Positions 7,656 to 15,229 of a DNA stretch of 25,427 nt are shown here, one piece after another. The translations under genes were made by a program, and so were the position numbers. Origin of the DNA: Savagea sp. (lineage in GTDB: Bacteria; Bacillota; Bacilli; Bacillales_A; Planococcaceae); NCBI GenBank assembly GCA_030152265.1, contig JASLHQ010000228.1:1-25427 (forward strand). The letters are read 5' to 3'. Numbering within the stretch: the stretch's first letter is position 1; the number at the start of each line of letters is the position of its first letter. Under the pieces are notes generated by a model, which made no database searches, was not told the DNA's origin, and saw only the letters and a list, made by a program, of their open reading frames with translations.

Positions 7656-9138
7656 ACGTATAATCTTCTTTCAGTGGAAGTACGTGCAAACACGTTTCGA
7701 GCACTTCTAAATTGTTTAAAATGACGACATACAGTTGCTCGCGCGCACGCGTCATATTTTGGTGAATCATATGTGCCGCTAAATAATCGTTCGGCGTCCG
7801 ATCAACGAGACGCCCTTCTTCATTGTACGTGACTGCTTCCCCAATGATGACGATCACTTTATCAAACTCTTGCCCAATCACTTGAAGGGAATTTCGTTCA
7901 TAATTGAGCGACATTTCTCGAATCAAATCCCCGTTCATCGGTGGGACAGTATAATCGATGAACTTCCAACCACGACGAGCCTTTAATTGAACGAATTGTT
8001 TCGCATCCTGCAAATTCGTAAAATATTGAAAATGAATATTTTCATACGGACGGAGTTGATCCGGACGACGACGGTCGAACAACTTTTTCGTAAATGAAAT
8101 AATTTCTTTATTTGAACGTATGCGTCCAGTCAATCTGAAGGGGCGCTCCGCAGTCGTCACGCGTTGAAATGTTTCTTCATTGCGGTATTTCGCTTCTTCT
8201 CGACCGATATATTGACGCGGATCGTAAGAAAATAATAAATGAACACCGTTTTGATAACTATAGGTAAGCAATTTTTCAATGTGATTCGGATGCATACGTT
8301 GCGCTTCATCCACAACAATTAACGATGATTTCGGTAAATGATGATCTAAGACGTGAGCTGTTCGAATATCAAAACCTTCTTGTTTCAATCGGAGATGGCC
8401 TTCATTCAATAAACCACAATGGATAATCGTCACAGGTTGTTGCTGATAATGGAAATGTTTCGCAATATCGTACGTTAGCAATGTTTTTCCCGTTCCTGCT
8501 TCCCCTTCAATTGCTAAAATTTGATTGTCCGGCTTCGTATGCAATAAATGTAAAATCGTATTTTTAAATTCTTGTTGTTGCGACGTTAAAAAGTATTGTG
8601 AATTTAAAAAAGGACCGATTTGATTAAATGGAGAGACGAGGTACTGTGTCGGTGTAAATAATTGGCCGACATCCGCTTCTAACAACTTCTCTTGTCTCGC
8701 CAATACATCAAGCAATACTTTTAATGAAGTTTCTTCAAATCGATCATCTTTCAATGTATACAATTTTCTTTCTGAACTGACGAATGTAAAGAGATGGACT
8801 TCGCGATTTAAACTGTTTAAATAATAGCGATTTTGACGCAACTGCTTTGCCATACGCTCTCCCGTTTGTTGACGTTTTAATTCAATGTCGACGACGAGCT
8901 GGTCGCAAACACGCAATAAATCAAATTCTTTACTAATTTGCTCAATCCGATAACCGACAAAAAAATTGTGAAGCGGGAAAATCGTTCCGTGTTCATAAAT
9001 CGCATCGACGAGTAACTGTAAATCTTCTAATTCATGCGTTTTTATTTCAATTCCGAAAGAATCTAGAAAACGTTCAAGCATAGGCGTAGGCAAACTTTGT
9101 TTCGCCGCAATAATCGATTTTAAATTAATGGCTTTCAA
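7654..9138 (-). CDS. DUF2075-type SF1 helicase/ATPase with N-terminal nuclease-like domain
   Basis: Function unproven. Numbering from the TTG start, 494 residues. Residues 1-130 contain EFDLLR (71-76) and VVDIELKRQ (82-90), a D/E...ExK arrangement like PD-(D/E)XK nucleases, then a QLRQNRYYLNSL helix. The ATPase part has Walker A EGEAGTGKTLL (211-221), Walker B LIVVDEAQRM (273-282), TGRIRSNKEI (337-346), a motif V-like VIGQEFDKVIVIIG (420-433) and motif VI-like NMTRAREQLYVV (461-472). These match the DUF2075/Schlafen-like helicase family. The frame is open 11 codons upstream to an ATG with no ribosome site; GAGGAG six bases before the TTG at 9138 decides the start. A stand-alone gene; such fusions are seen in repair and phage defence, so either is possible. 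Confidence 0.82.
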   Translation of the reverse strand: MKAINLKSIIAAKQSLPTPMLERFLDSFGIEIKTHELEDLQLLVDAIYEHGTIFPLHNFFVGYRIEQISKEFDLLRVCDQLVVDIELKRQQTGERMAKQLRQNRYYLNSLNREVHLFTFVSSERKLYTLKDDRFEETSLKVLLDVLARQEKLLEADVGQLFTPTQYLVSPFNQIGPFLNSQYFLTSQQQEFKNTILHLLHTKPDNQILAIEGEAGTGKTLLTYDIAKHFHYQQQPVTIIHCGLLNEGHLRLKQEGFDIRTAHVLDHHLPKSSLIVVDEAQRMHPNHIEKLLTYSYQNGVHLLFSYDPRQYIGREEAKYRNEETFQRVTTAERPFRLTGRIRSNKEIISFTKKLFDRRRPDQLRPYENIHFQYFTNLQDAKQFVQLKARRGWKFIDYTVPPMNGDLIREMSLNYERNSLQVIGQEFDKVIVIIGEAVTYNEEGRLVDRTPNDYLAAHMIHQNMTRAREQLYVVILNNLEVLETCLHVLPLKEDYT

Positions 9139-9241
9139 CGAATTCTCCTCATTTCTACTCTTTCGATTCATTTTTACTATAATTGTTCATCTACTTTATA
9201 ACATTAACATTTAACGATGAATGATGCATCTTTATACTCAT

Positions 9242-9272
9242 AAAAACCACTTCCTCAAATGTAGGAAGTGGT
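9242..9272 (-). terminator. rtcB terminator
   Basis: Stem ACCACTTCCT / AGGAAGTGGT with a 7-base loop; on the minus strand TTTTT follows. It begins eight bases after the rtcB stop. Confidence 0.9.
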
Positions 9273-9279
9273 CTATCAT

Positions 9280-10488
9280 TTAGTCTTTATACGGATCGAA
9301 TTCATTCGCCCCTGCCATCGCGACACCGATCGGGCGCAATGTGTGTAACACGTCAATCGTTTCTTTATGTTCTTCTAAAACAGAGGCTAATTTACGATAT
9401 ACGAAAGGACTTTCATCCGTTCCGCCTCCGCGTAATTCAACACCTGCTTCTCGAATCGCATCTTGCATCATACGTTCTGTCACTTTGCCGCCACGGCGTT
9501 TTTTCGTCTTCCAGTTCATCTTGCCTGCCGCTTCCGTTCGACTCATGATACGACCTGCTCCATGCACCGTGCTATACCAAGCTTCACGATTCGCTTCATT
9601 ATCTTTTCCGCGAACGATGACCGATTGATCCCCCATACTTCCTCCGATAAAGCCGAGCTGTCCTGGCGCTGAAGGGGTTGCCCCTTTTCGCACGACGACG
9701 TATTCACGACCATCATGTTGCTCTTTCCAAGCGTAGTTATGGTGGTTATGCACTTCAAATGTCGTTTCCGCTCCTAAAATATCGAGCACTTCATCCATCA
9801 CAACGTCACGCCCAGCGTACGCATAAACTCCGGCAAGACGCATCGCTTCCATATACAACTGACCGAGCTCTTCCTTTAAGTTTAACAGTGTCGGTAGTTG
9901 TTCCATCGACTCTCCAGGAGCACGGTCTAAAAATTGACGACCTGCCGCAATATTCAAAAAGCCACTCGCTGTCTTATGCCCGAACCCTCGGCTACCGAAG
10001 TGGTTCGCAACCCAAACGTCACCTGTTGCTTCTTCCACGAAAAGATCGACGAAATGATTGCCCGCTCCTACCGTTCCGAGCTGTTCATAGGCGAGTTTCT
10101 TTAAAATATCATGTTCTTGTTGACCGAATTGGCGATAGACGTACCAACCGTCATCTTCAAATAAAGCGTGATCAACACGCTCTTTATTTTTGCGACCGAT
10201 TCCAAATGAAATACGCGATGCGACTGCATCCATAATGTTCGGTAAGTCTTCTCGAATATCTTCATACTTCAAATTCGTACGGACCGCTTTGTTTCCGCAA
10301 GCGATATCATACCCTACGCCAGATGGTGCAACTTGCTCTTCATACGCAATGACGCCACCGACTGGTTGACTATAACCGTAATGCCCGTCTGCACAGAGCA
10401 CGCCACCTCCCACTTGTCCTGTTTGTAAACAGTTTTGGAATTGGCGCAATGTGCCTTCTTCATGTTGACCGAATACTTTCGTCTTCAT
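9280..10488 (-). CDS. rtcB: RtcB-family RNA-splicing ligase
   Basis: GTP- and Mn-dependent ligase that joins 2',3'-cyclic phosphate (or 3'-phosphate) ends to 5'-OH ends in RNA repair or tRNA splicing. In the numbering from the upstream ATG (404 residues) all expected metal ligands are present: D63 and C66 (GVGYDIACG), H147 (GAGNHF), H165 (NHFGSRG) and H251/H252 (HNHHNYA). The guanylylated histidine is H311 in VHGAGRIMSRTEA. RKGATPSAPGQ and GGSMGDQSVIVRG resemble the E. coli-type 400-residue form. The first ATG is one base from the GAGGAG site, so the second (10488, spacing 7) is preferred, giving 402 residues. No archease or rtcA neighbour. It has its own promoter and terminator. Confidence 0.92.
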   Translation of the reverse strand: MKTKVFGQHEEGTLRQFQNCLQTGQVGGGVLCADGHYGYSQPVGGVIAYEEQVAPSGVGYDIACGNKAVRTNLKYEDIREDLPNIMDAVASRISFGIGRKNKERVDHALFEDDGWYVYRQFGQQEHDILKKLAYEQLGTVGAGNHFVDLFVEEATGDVWVANHFGSRGFGHKTASGFLNIAAGRQFLDRAPGESMEQLPTLLNLKEELGQLYMEAMRLAGVYAYAGRDVVMDEVLDILGAETTFEVHNHHNYAWKEQHDGREYVVVRKGATPSAPGQLGFIGGSMGDQSVIVRGKDNEANREAWYSTVHGAGRIMSRTEAAGKMNWKTKKRRGGKVTERMMQDAIREAGVELRGGGTDESPFVYRKLASVLEEHKETIDVLHTLRPIGVAMAGANEFDPYKD

Positions 10489-10533
10489 GTTCATTCTCCT
10501 CTAAATGTGAATTTGCCGGTTCACTCTACATGC

Positions 10534-10562
10534 AATATAGTATGTATTTTTTCATTTGTCAA
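10534..10562 (-). promoter_or_regulatory. rtcB promoter
   Basis: Minus-strand TTGACA (10562-10557), 17-base spacer, TATATT (10539-10534): close to the housekeeping sigma consensus, about 40 bases before the rtcB ribosome site. The leader holds a short dyad GTGAA / TTCAC (10507-10524). Confidence 0.8.
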
Positions 10563-10622
10563 TTTCAAATGAGAAGGCGAGTATTCTACACGTTTTAAAT
10601 GTGTACAACGTTTTTCTTCCGT

Positions 10623-10662
10623 AAAAAATAACAGCCCGTCCTATAAGCGGAGCGAGCTGTTA
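10623..10662 (-). terminator. Terminator of DsrE-family gene
   Basis: Imperfect stem built from AACAGC...CC and GGAGCGAGCTGTT with a short loop. On the minus strand six T (10628-10623) follow, just after the stop of the upstream gene. Confidence 0.7.
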
Positions 10663-10666
10663 TCCA

Positions 10667-11038
10667 TTAATTTAATTGTAATGATTTTTCTGCTGCCATG
10701 ATCGCATCTACAACATAGTCTGCTGTGACGATTTCAGCTTCTGGAATTAAGTCTTCTGCCTTCACACCGTTGTGCTCCATGCAGTTTGAACATACTTTAA
10801 TTTTCGCACCTGCTTCTAAGAAGAGTGGAAGTAATTCGCCGACTGGTTTAAATGGCGAACCGATGTCGATCGTTTCTGCGTAGCCTTTTGAAGCTAAGTG
10901 AACCGCATCTGATAATAAAAGAAGTTCTGTTTTTAATCCTTTTTGAGCCGCTTTCCATCCCATTGTAAATGCAATCGTAACGTTGTTGCTGTCGCGCTCA
11001 TGTGCTGTTAATGTAACGAGTAAATCAATTTTATCCAT
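10667..11038 (-). CDS. Small DsrE-family sulfur-relay-like protein
   Basis: The 123-residue soluble protein matches the DsrE/DsrF/TusD-like fold. It opens with a beta-strand MDKIDLLVTLTA, has an MGWKAAQKG helix turn and LLLLSDAVHLA, then two cysteines, C83 and C86, in KVCSNCMEHNGV, equivalent to the VCxxC segment of stand-alone DsrE proteins. These proteins are linked to persulfide handling or sulfur transfer, but the substrate is unknown here. It has a perfect GAGGAGG site seven bases before the ATG, its own promoter, and a palindrome over the -10 of the kind bound by CsoR/CstR-type repressors. This supports a thiol or sulfide response role (inference). Confidence 0.82.
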   Translation of the reverse strand: MDKIDLLVTLTAHERDSNNVTIAFTMGWKAAQKGLKTELLLLSDAVHLASKGYAETIDIGSPFKPVGELLPLFLEAGAKIKVCSNCMEHNGVKAEDLIPEAEIVTADYVVDAIMAAEKSLQLN

Positions 11039-11055
11039 TGTTGTTCCTCCTCTTT

Positions 11056-11100
11056 CTATACCCTTATAGGTATAGTAACATGTGATTTTCAGGAGAACAA
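11056..11100 (-). promoter_or_regulatory. DsrE gene promoter with palindromic operator
   Basis: Minus-strand TTGTTC (11100-11095), 17 bases, TACTAT (11077-11072). Overlapping the -10 and the start point is a perfect dyad CTATACC, 6 bases, GGTATAG (11056-11075). The ATACC...GGTAT half-sites resemble those of CsoR/CstR-family repressors. Confidence 0.6.
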
Positions 11101-11112
11101 TTTATTTGCTCA

Positions 11113-11658
11113 TTAATAGTAAGGGCGGATTAAAATGTAGACGAGCACACCTGTAAAGGCGACGTATAACCATAAAGGCATCGTAATGCGCGCGATTTTA
11201 CGGTGCAGTTCGACATTGCGATTCCATGCGCGCGTTACCGATATGAGCACGAGTGGTACGATACCTGCTGCGAGCACGATATGTGTAATGAGAACGAAGA
11301 AGTAAATCGGGCGTAAAATTCCCTCTCCTCCGTACGGTGTAGACGGTGCTAAAAAGTGAAACGTCACATACGTCACTAAGAAAAATGTCGTCGTCGTAAG
11401 CGCTGCATAAATCATTTTCATATGCCCGTCGACATTTCCTTTTTTAATCATGATGAGCGCGAGCACTAAAAAGATGAACGTAAAGCTGTTGAAAATGGCG
11501 TTCATAAGAGGAAGGATCGTAATATCGAACGCATCGAAATTTTCCACTCCTGGTAAGCGTGATAACACCGCGATCGCTCCGATTAAAATAATGGAGACGA
11601 TCCAAATGAACGGTTTGTAATTTCTTTTTTTATACGGTTTCGTGTAGTAATTAGACAT
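11113..11658 (-). CDS. DUF420 membrane protein (CtaM/YozB-like)
   Basis: The 181-residue protein has five hydrophobic helices at about 16-34, 46-71, 82-103, 116-141 and 158-177. Histidines characteristic of the DUF420 family are at H79 (VDGHMKM), H101 (FHFLAP), H126 (LITHIVLA) and H152 (LHRKIAR). The S. aureus member CtaM is needed for maturation of the aa3 quinol oxidase, so a role in haem-copper oxidase assembly is likely, though no oxidase genes are in the window. It starts 12 bases after the SDR gene stop, behind AAAGGAG, and is the third gene of an MBL-SDR-DUF420 unit. Confidence 0.87.
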   Translation of the reverse strand: MSNYYTKPYKKRNYKPFIWIVSIILIGAIAVLSRLPGVENFDAFDITILPLMNAIFNSFTFIFLVLALIMIKKGNVDGHMKMIYAALTTTTFFLVTYVTFHFLAPSTPYGGEGILRPIYFFVLITHIVLAAGIVPLVLISVTRAWNRNVELHRKIARITMPLWLYVAFTGVLVYILIRPYY

Positions 11659-11670
11659 AAATAACTCCTT

Positions 11671-12405
11671 TTATTTTTTATTGAAAAATGAACGGCCGAG
11701 GGTTTCTACGACACTCGGCATTAAATTGTACAATTTGCTCGACCAAAACATCAGTTTCGGGACATTCGTTTCTCTTTTTTTCGTATCCATAATGTGAACG
11801 ACTGCGTCCGCCACTCGTTCAGGCGTTAAAAGCCATCTTCCGAGCGACTGTTTATAGCTTCCGGATTCATCGGCTAAATCGATGAACGGTGTGTCGATCG
11901 GTCCCGGATGTACGACGCTCACTTTCACATTATGAGGAGCGAGTTCCATTCGGAGTGCGTTCGTATAGCCGATGAGCGCGTGTTTCGTCGCGGCATAGAC
12001 GCTCGCTTTCGGTGTCGCGACCTTCCCTGCTTGACTGCCGATATAAAGAAGCTGCCCACCACCTTGTGCGATCATGTGACGTGCGATACGCGACGTTAAT
12101 TTCATCGGCATTTCAATATTCGTGCGGCACATTTGCTCAATTTGAGCGTCCGTCACCTCGATCGCTTCTTCAAAAAATCCACATCCTGCGCTAAAAATGA
12201 CGACATCCGCTTGCCATTCTTCCCGCCAATCATCCTTTAAGCCGTCGAAAGAAGCGACGTTATAGCCAAGTTGTTTCATTTCGGAAAGGCGTGACGCATT
12301 GCGACCGAGTACGAGCAATTGACATTGATTGCGCAACCGTTCCGCCACCGCGTAACCGACCCCACTCGTCCCACCGATAATGATGACACGTTTACGCTCT
12401 AACAT
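11671..12405 (-). CDS. SDR-family oxidoreductase (YqjQ-like)
   Basis: Short-chain dehydrogenase/reductase with a Rossmann fold. Numbering from the ATG at 12405 (244 residues): cofactor loop GGTSGVG (11-17), catalytic S124 (YIGSQAG), Y137 and K141 (VYAATKHAL), and the HPGPIDTPF motif. The substrate cannot be told. Two ATGs lie 6 and 15 bases further upstream; the GGAG nine bases before 12405 favours that one. Any of these starts overlaps the end of the MBL gene by 14 bases or more, so the two are cotranscribed and probably coupled. The same pair, yqjP-yqjQ, is adjacent in B. subtilis (recalled). Confidence 0.88.
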   Translation of the reverse strand: MLERKRVIIIGGTSGVGYAVAERLRNQCQLLVLGRNASRLSEMKQLGYNVASFDGLKDDWREEWQADVVIFSAGCGFFEEAIEVTDAQIEQMCRTNIEMPMKLTSRIARHMIAQGGGQLLYIGSQAGKVATPKASVYAATKHALIGYTNALRMELAPHNVKVSVVHPGPIDTPFIDLADESGSYKQSLGRWLLTPERVADAVVHIMDTKKRETNVPKLMFWSSKLYNLMPSVVETLGRSFFNKK

Positions 12406-13348
12406 ATTCATACACTCCATAAGCGTTTAAATGTTCAATCACGTCGCCTCGCAATACGAGAAGATCGAGCTGACCGATCACTTGAGATAATGTGAGCCCT
12501 AATATTTTGTCATATTTCGTCGGATACATTTCTTGTGTCAGTTGAAATACCGTTTTCGGTTGCGCTGTTACGTGCTTCAATAAGCGTTCCAAGCGACGTT
12601 CAATTTGCGCAAGACGCATGTCGATCAATTCATTCGGATTGTCGATAATCATTTCATCGTGTGCAGCATAGACGCGACTTAGTTCAAGTTCACGCATTTT
12701 TATTAAAGAGTCACGATACTGAACGAGTGATTTCGGACGTTCTGCACCAATTTCTAAAGGCGCTTCTAGTAACGGATTCGGCAATGTTCCCGATAATAAC
12801 ATATCGCCACCAAAACATTCTCTTGTCTCTTCATGGACGAAAATGAAATGACTTTGCGCATGTCCGAGCGTTTCATATACGATCCAATCGGGGTGATGAG
12901 GTAAATGATCTCCTTCTTGTAAAAACTGATCCATCGAGCGATGCGCCATATATTGAAAGGCTCCTTCTACTCCTTTTCTCCAATACAATAAATGCTCAGG
13001 TACACCGAATGCTAGTAAAGTTCGCATAAAAAAAGGATAATGCCAGTTAAAGAAAGATTCACTGCGCGCCATCCATTCTCCTGTGTAACGATGGCCGATG
13101 ACGACAGCGTTCGGAAATAAATCCGTCCACCCCGCATGGTCTGGATGGTGATGCGTTAAAATGAGCTGTTCGATTTGCTCTAGTTCAATTTGTTGAGCAG
13201 CGAGTTGTTCAATAATTTGTGCGCGCGCGACTTCTGTTCGAGGCGCCGCATCAATTAATGACAATACTTCACCGTGAAGCAAAAAACTATGAATAGGACC
13301 GACTTGGAATGGGGTATCAATCGAAATCGACGTAATCCTTTCACTCAT
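12392..13348 (-). CDS. MBL-fold metallo-hydrolase (YqjP-like)
   Basis: The 318-residue protein has the metallo-beta-lactamase signature HHHPDHAG at 66-73, preceded by a strand LILT. Further metal ligands are likely in ETLGHAQSHFIF (the GHAQSH histidines) and FGGDMLL, with AAHDE late in the domain. A C-terminal region from about 240 resembles the winged-helix tail of glyoxalase II/LACTB2-like members. The substrate is unknown. The upstream ATG (13354) is one base from AGGAGG, so the ATG at 13348 with seven-base spacing is chosen. It is the first gene of the MBL-SDR-DUF420 unit, divergent from proC. Confidence 0.88.
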   Translation of the reverse strand: MSERITSISIDTPFQVGPIHSFLLHGEVLSLIDAAPRTEVARAQIIEQLAAQQIELEQIEQLILTHHHPDHAGWTDLFPNAVVIGHRYTGEWMARSESFFNWHYPFFMRTLLAFGVPEHLLYWRKGVEGAFQYMAHRSMDQFLQEGDHLPHHPDWIVYETLGHAQSHFIFVHEETRECFGGDMLLSGTLPNPLLEAPLEIGAERPKSLVQYRDSLIKMRELELSRVYAAHDEMIIDNPNELIDMRLAQIERRLERLLKHVTAQPKTVFQLTQEMYPTKYDKILGLTLSQVIGQLDLLVLRGDVIEHLNAYGVYEYVRA

Positions 13349-13379
13349 TGGCATTCCTCCTTTACTTTTATATTCTTCT

Positions 13380-13408
13380 ATTACACACGATTTTCATTAC
13401 AATTTCAA
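13380..13408 (-). promoter_or_regulatory. Promoter of MBL-SDR-DUF420 unit
   Basis: Minus-strand TTGAAA (13408-13403), 17 bases, TGTAAT (13385-13380), about 20 bases before the ribosome site. Confidence 0.7.
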
Positions 13409-13433
13409 CTGTCGGTCTTTCCTATGGTAAACT
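13404..13433 (+). promoter_or_regulatory. proC promoter candidate
   Basis: TTCAAC, 18 bases, TAAACT. Its -35 overlaps the -35 of the divergent MBL promoter. Confidence 0.45.
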
Positions 13434-13470
13434 GAAAAAAAAGATTGTTTTTTATGAAAGGATGTTTGAA

Positions 13471-14268
13471 ATGAAAAAAATTGCTTTTATCGGTGCAGGT
13501 TCCATGGCCGAGGCGATCATTGCAGGTATTGTGAAAAATGAAGTACTCCCTGCGAACGCTATTTATGTAACGAATCACTCCAATGAAGAACGTCTCGCAC
13601 GCCTTCACGAACAATACGGTGTGACCCCGTTCCGTGACGTGGAAAACATTAAAGATGTCGACGTCCTCGTTTTCGCTACAAAACCGAATCAAATTGCTGA
13701 AGTGTTGCCAAAATACGCTTCCCTCACGAATACAGTAATCGTCTCTGTACTCGCTGGAACACCGCTCGCTACTTTCGAAGCGACATTCCCGAATCAAGCA
13801 ATTGCGCGCGTCATGCCGAATACGTCTGCTACAATTGGCGAATCCGCAAGCGGGGTCGCTTGGAATACGAAAGTGACGGATGAAGCGAAGCGCTGGGTGA
13901 CGTCACTCGTCGAAGCAATCGGTATCGTTCAAGAAGTAGATGAAGAACAATTACATACCGTGACAGGACTTTCAGGAAGCGGTCCCGCTTACGTCTATTT
14001 CTTCGTAGAAGCTTTAGAAGCGGCAGCCATTCAAGAAGGGTTGGACCCGAAAACGGCGCGCGAGCTCGCTATCCAAACGATTAAAGGAGCGGCCTTAATG
14101 CTCGATGAGACGCGAGAAGAGCCCGCTACTTTGCGCGAACGTGTCACGAGTCCGAACGGTACGACAGCAGCAGGCCTCGACGCATTGCGCGAACATCAAT
14201 TTGCGGAAACGATTCACGCTTGTGTTCAAGCCGCAAAACAGCGTTCCATTGAACTCGGAAAAGCATAA
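13471..14268 (+). CDS. proC: ProC, pyrroline-5-carboxylate reductase
   Basis: Last step of proline synthesis, reducing pyrroline-5-carboxylate with NAD(P)H. The 265-residue protein starts MKKIAFIGAGSMAEAI, with the dinucleotide loop FIGAGSM at 6-12. It has VMPNTSA and the ProC signature LSGSGPAYVYFFVEA, followed by SPNGTTAAGLDAL. The frame is open from 13348, but the 41 extra residues are hydrophobic noise across the divergent promoter region. AAAGGA eight bases before the ATG at 13471 supports the chosen start. Monocistronic, converging on rnz. Confidence 0.95.
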   Translation: MKKIAFIGAGSMAEAIIAGIVKNEVLPANAIYVTNHSNEERLARLHEQYGVTPFRDVENIKDVDVLVFATKPNQIAEVLPKYASLTNTVIVSVLAGTPLATFEATFPNQAIARVMPNTSATIGESASGVAWNTKVTDEAKRWVTSLVEAIGIVQEVDEEQLHTVTGLSGSGPAYVYFFVEALEAAAIQEGLDPKTARELAIQTIKGAALMLDETREEPATLRERVTSPNGTTAAGLDALREHQFAETIHACVQAAKQRSIELGKA

Positions 14269-14273
14269 GGACA

Positions 14274-14306
14274 AAACAACACGACAATTACGTTGTCGTG
14301 TTGTTT
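14274..14306. terminator. Bidirectional terminator between proC and rnz
   Basis: Perfect 14-bp stem AAACAACACGACAA / TTGTCGTGTTGTTT with loop TTACG. The rnz stop codon is inside the loop, so the stem also forms the 3' end of rnz coding sequence on one arm. Confidence 0.85.
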
Positions 14307-15229
14307 GTCTGTAACGGAATGTCCACCGTCATAAAATCTTCCGCAATCGAAATCGTTTGAAATTGTGTTTTCCCTTGTGCTAAAAATGCAGGTAAATCAT
14401 GTTTCAAAAAACGTGCGCTAATGTGCGTGACGACGAGTTGCTTTACATTCGCTTCATGCGCTACTAGTGCTGCTTCGCGTATCGTCGCATGCCCGTACTG
14501 CTTCGCGATCGTTGCTGTCGCATCATCAAAAGTCGCCTCGTGAATGAGCAAATCCGCTTCGTGCGCAAGGTCAATTGAAGCCTTCGTATAAGCGGTATCT
14601 CCTAAAATGGTGACGACTCTTCCTTTTTGCTTTTCTGTCGTGACGTCTACACTCCGAACGAGCGTACCATCTGCAAGTTCAACATCTCGCCCGTTTTTTA
14701 ATTTACTAAGTAATGGCCCTTTCGGAACACCTCTTTTTAACGCTTCTTCAATTAATAGCGTACCTGGGCGTTCCTTTTCTTCGATGCGATAACCGTAACT
14801 GTCAATGACGTGAGCTAATTTTCGAACACGTATGCGAAATTTCGGTAATTCGATCACTTGCCCATCCTCTACAATTTTGTAATGAATCGGATAAGGGATG
14901 TGAGTTTTCGTCGTCTGCATCGTCATCGTAAGCCACGCTTCTAATCCAGGCGGACCATAAATCGTCAAAGGAGTTTCTCCTCCTAAGAAGGAGCGGGAAC
15001 TGAGGAAACCAGGAAGCCCGAAAATATGATCGCCGTGCAAATGGGTAATGAAGATGCGATTAATTTTGGACGGCTTAATTGACGTGTGAAGCAGTCGATG
15101 TTGTGTCGCTTCCCCACAATCAAACATCCAATAATCTTCCCCTTCATTGCGCAAGTTTAAAATGATGCTTGACGTATTGCGCGTCTTCGATGGCATTCCT
15201 GCCCCCGTTCCAAGAAATGTGACGTCCAT
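14288..15229 (-). CDS. rnz: RNase Z, tRNA 3' endonuclease
   Basis: Zinc endonuclease removing 3' trailers from tRNA precursors that lack encoded CCA. The 313-residue protein has the standard bacterial length. It opens MDVTFLGTGAGMPSKTRN and has the metal motif HLHGDH (63-68), a GPPGLEAWL exosite-arm segment, KLAHVIDSYGYRI, ILGDTAYT with the metal-bridging aspartate, LIHEATF and VVTHISARF. Its ATG overlaps the dinB stop by one base (TAATG). It is the last gene of the peptidase-cheW-dinB-rnz run, where all junctions overlap. Confidence 0.95.
   Translation of the reverse strand: MDVTFLGTGAGMPSKTRNTSSIILNLRNEGEDYWMFDCGEATQHRLLHTSIKPSKINRIFITHLHGDHIFGLPGFLSSRSFLGGETPLTIYGPPGLEAWLTMTMQTTKTHIPYPIHYKIVEDGQVIELPKFRIRVRKLAHVIDSYGYRIEEKERPGTLLIEEALKRGVPKGPLLSKLKNGRDVELADGTLVRSVDVTTEKQKGRVVTILGDTAYTKASIDLAHEADLLIHEATFDDATATIAKQYGHATIREAALVAHEANVKQLVVTHISARFLKHDLPAFLAQGKTQFQTISIAEDFMTVDIPLQTNNTTT

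Noticed and set aside
9678..10235. 185-codon plus-strand frame
   Set aside because: Antisense to rtcB, rich in R, H and L as expected of a shadow frame, without a ribosome site.
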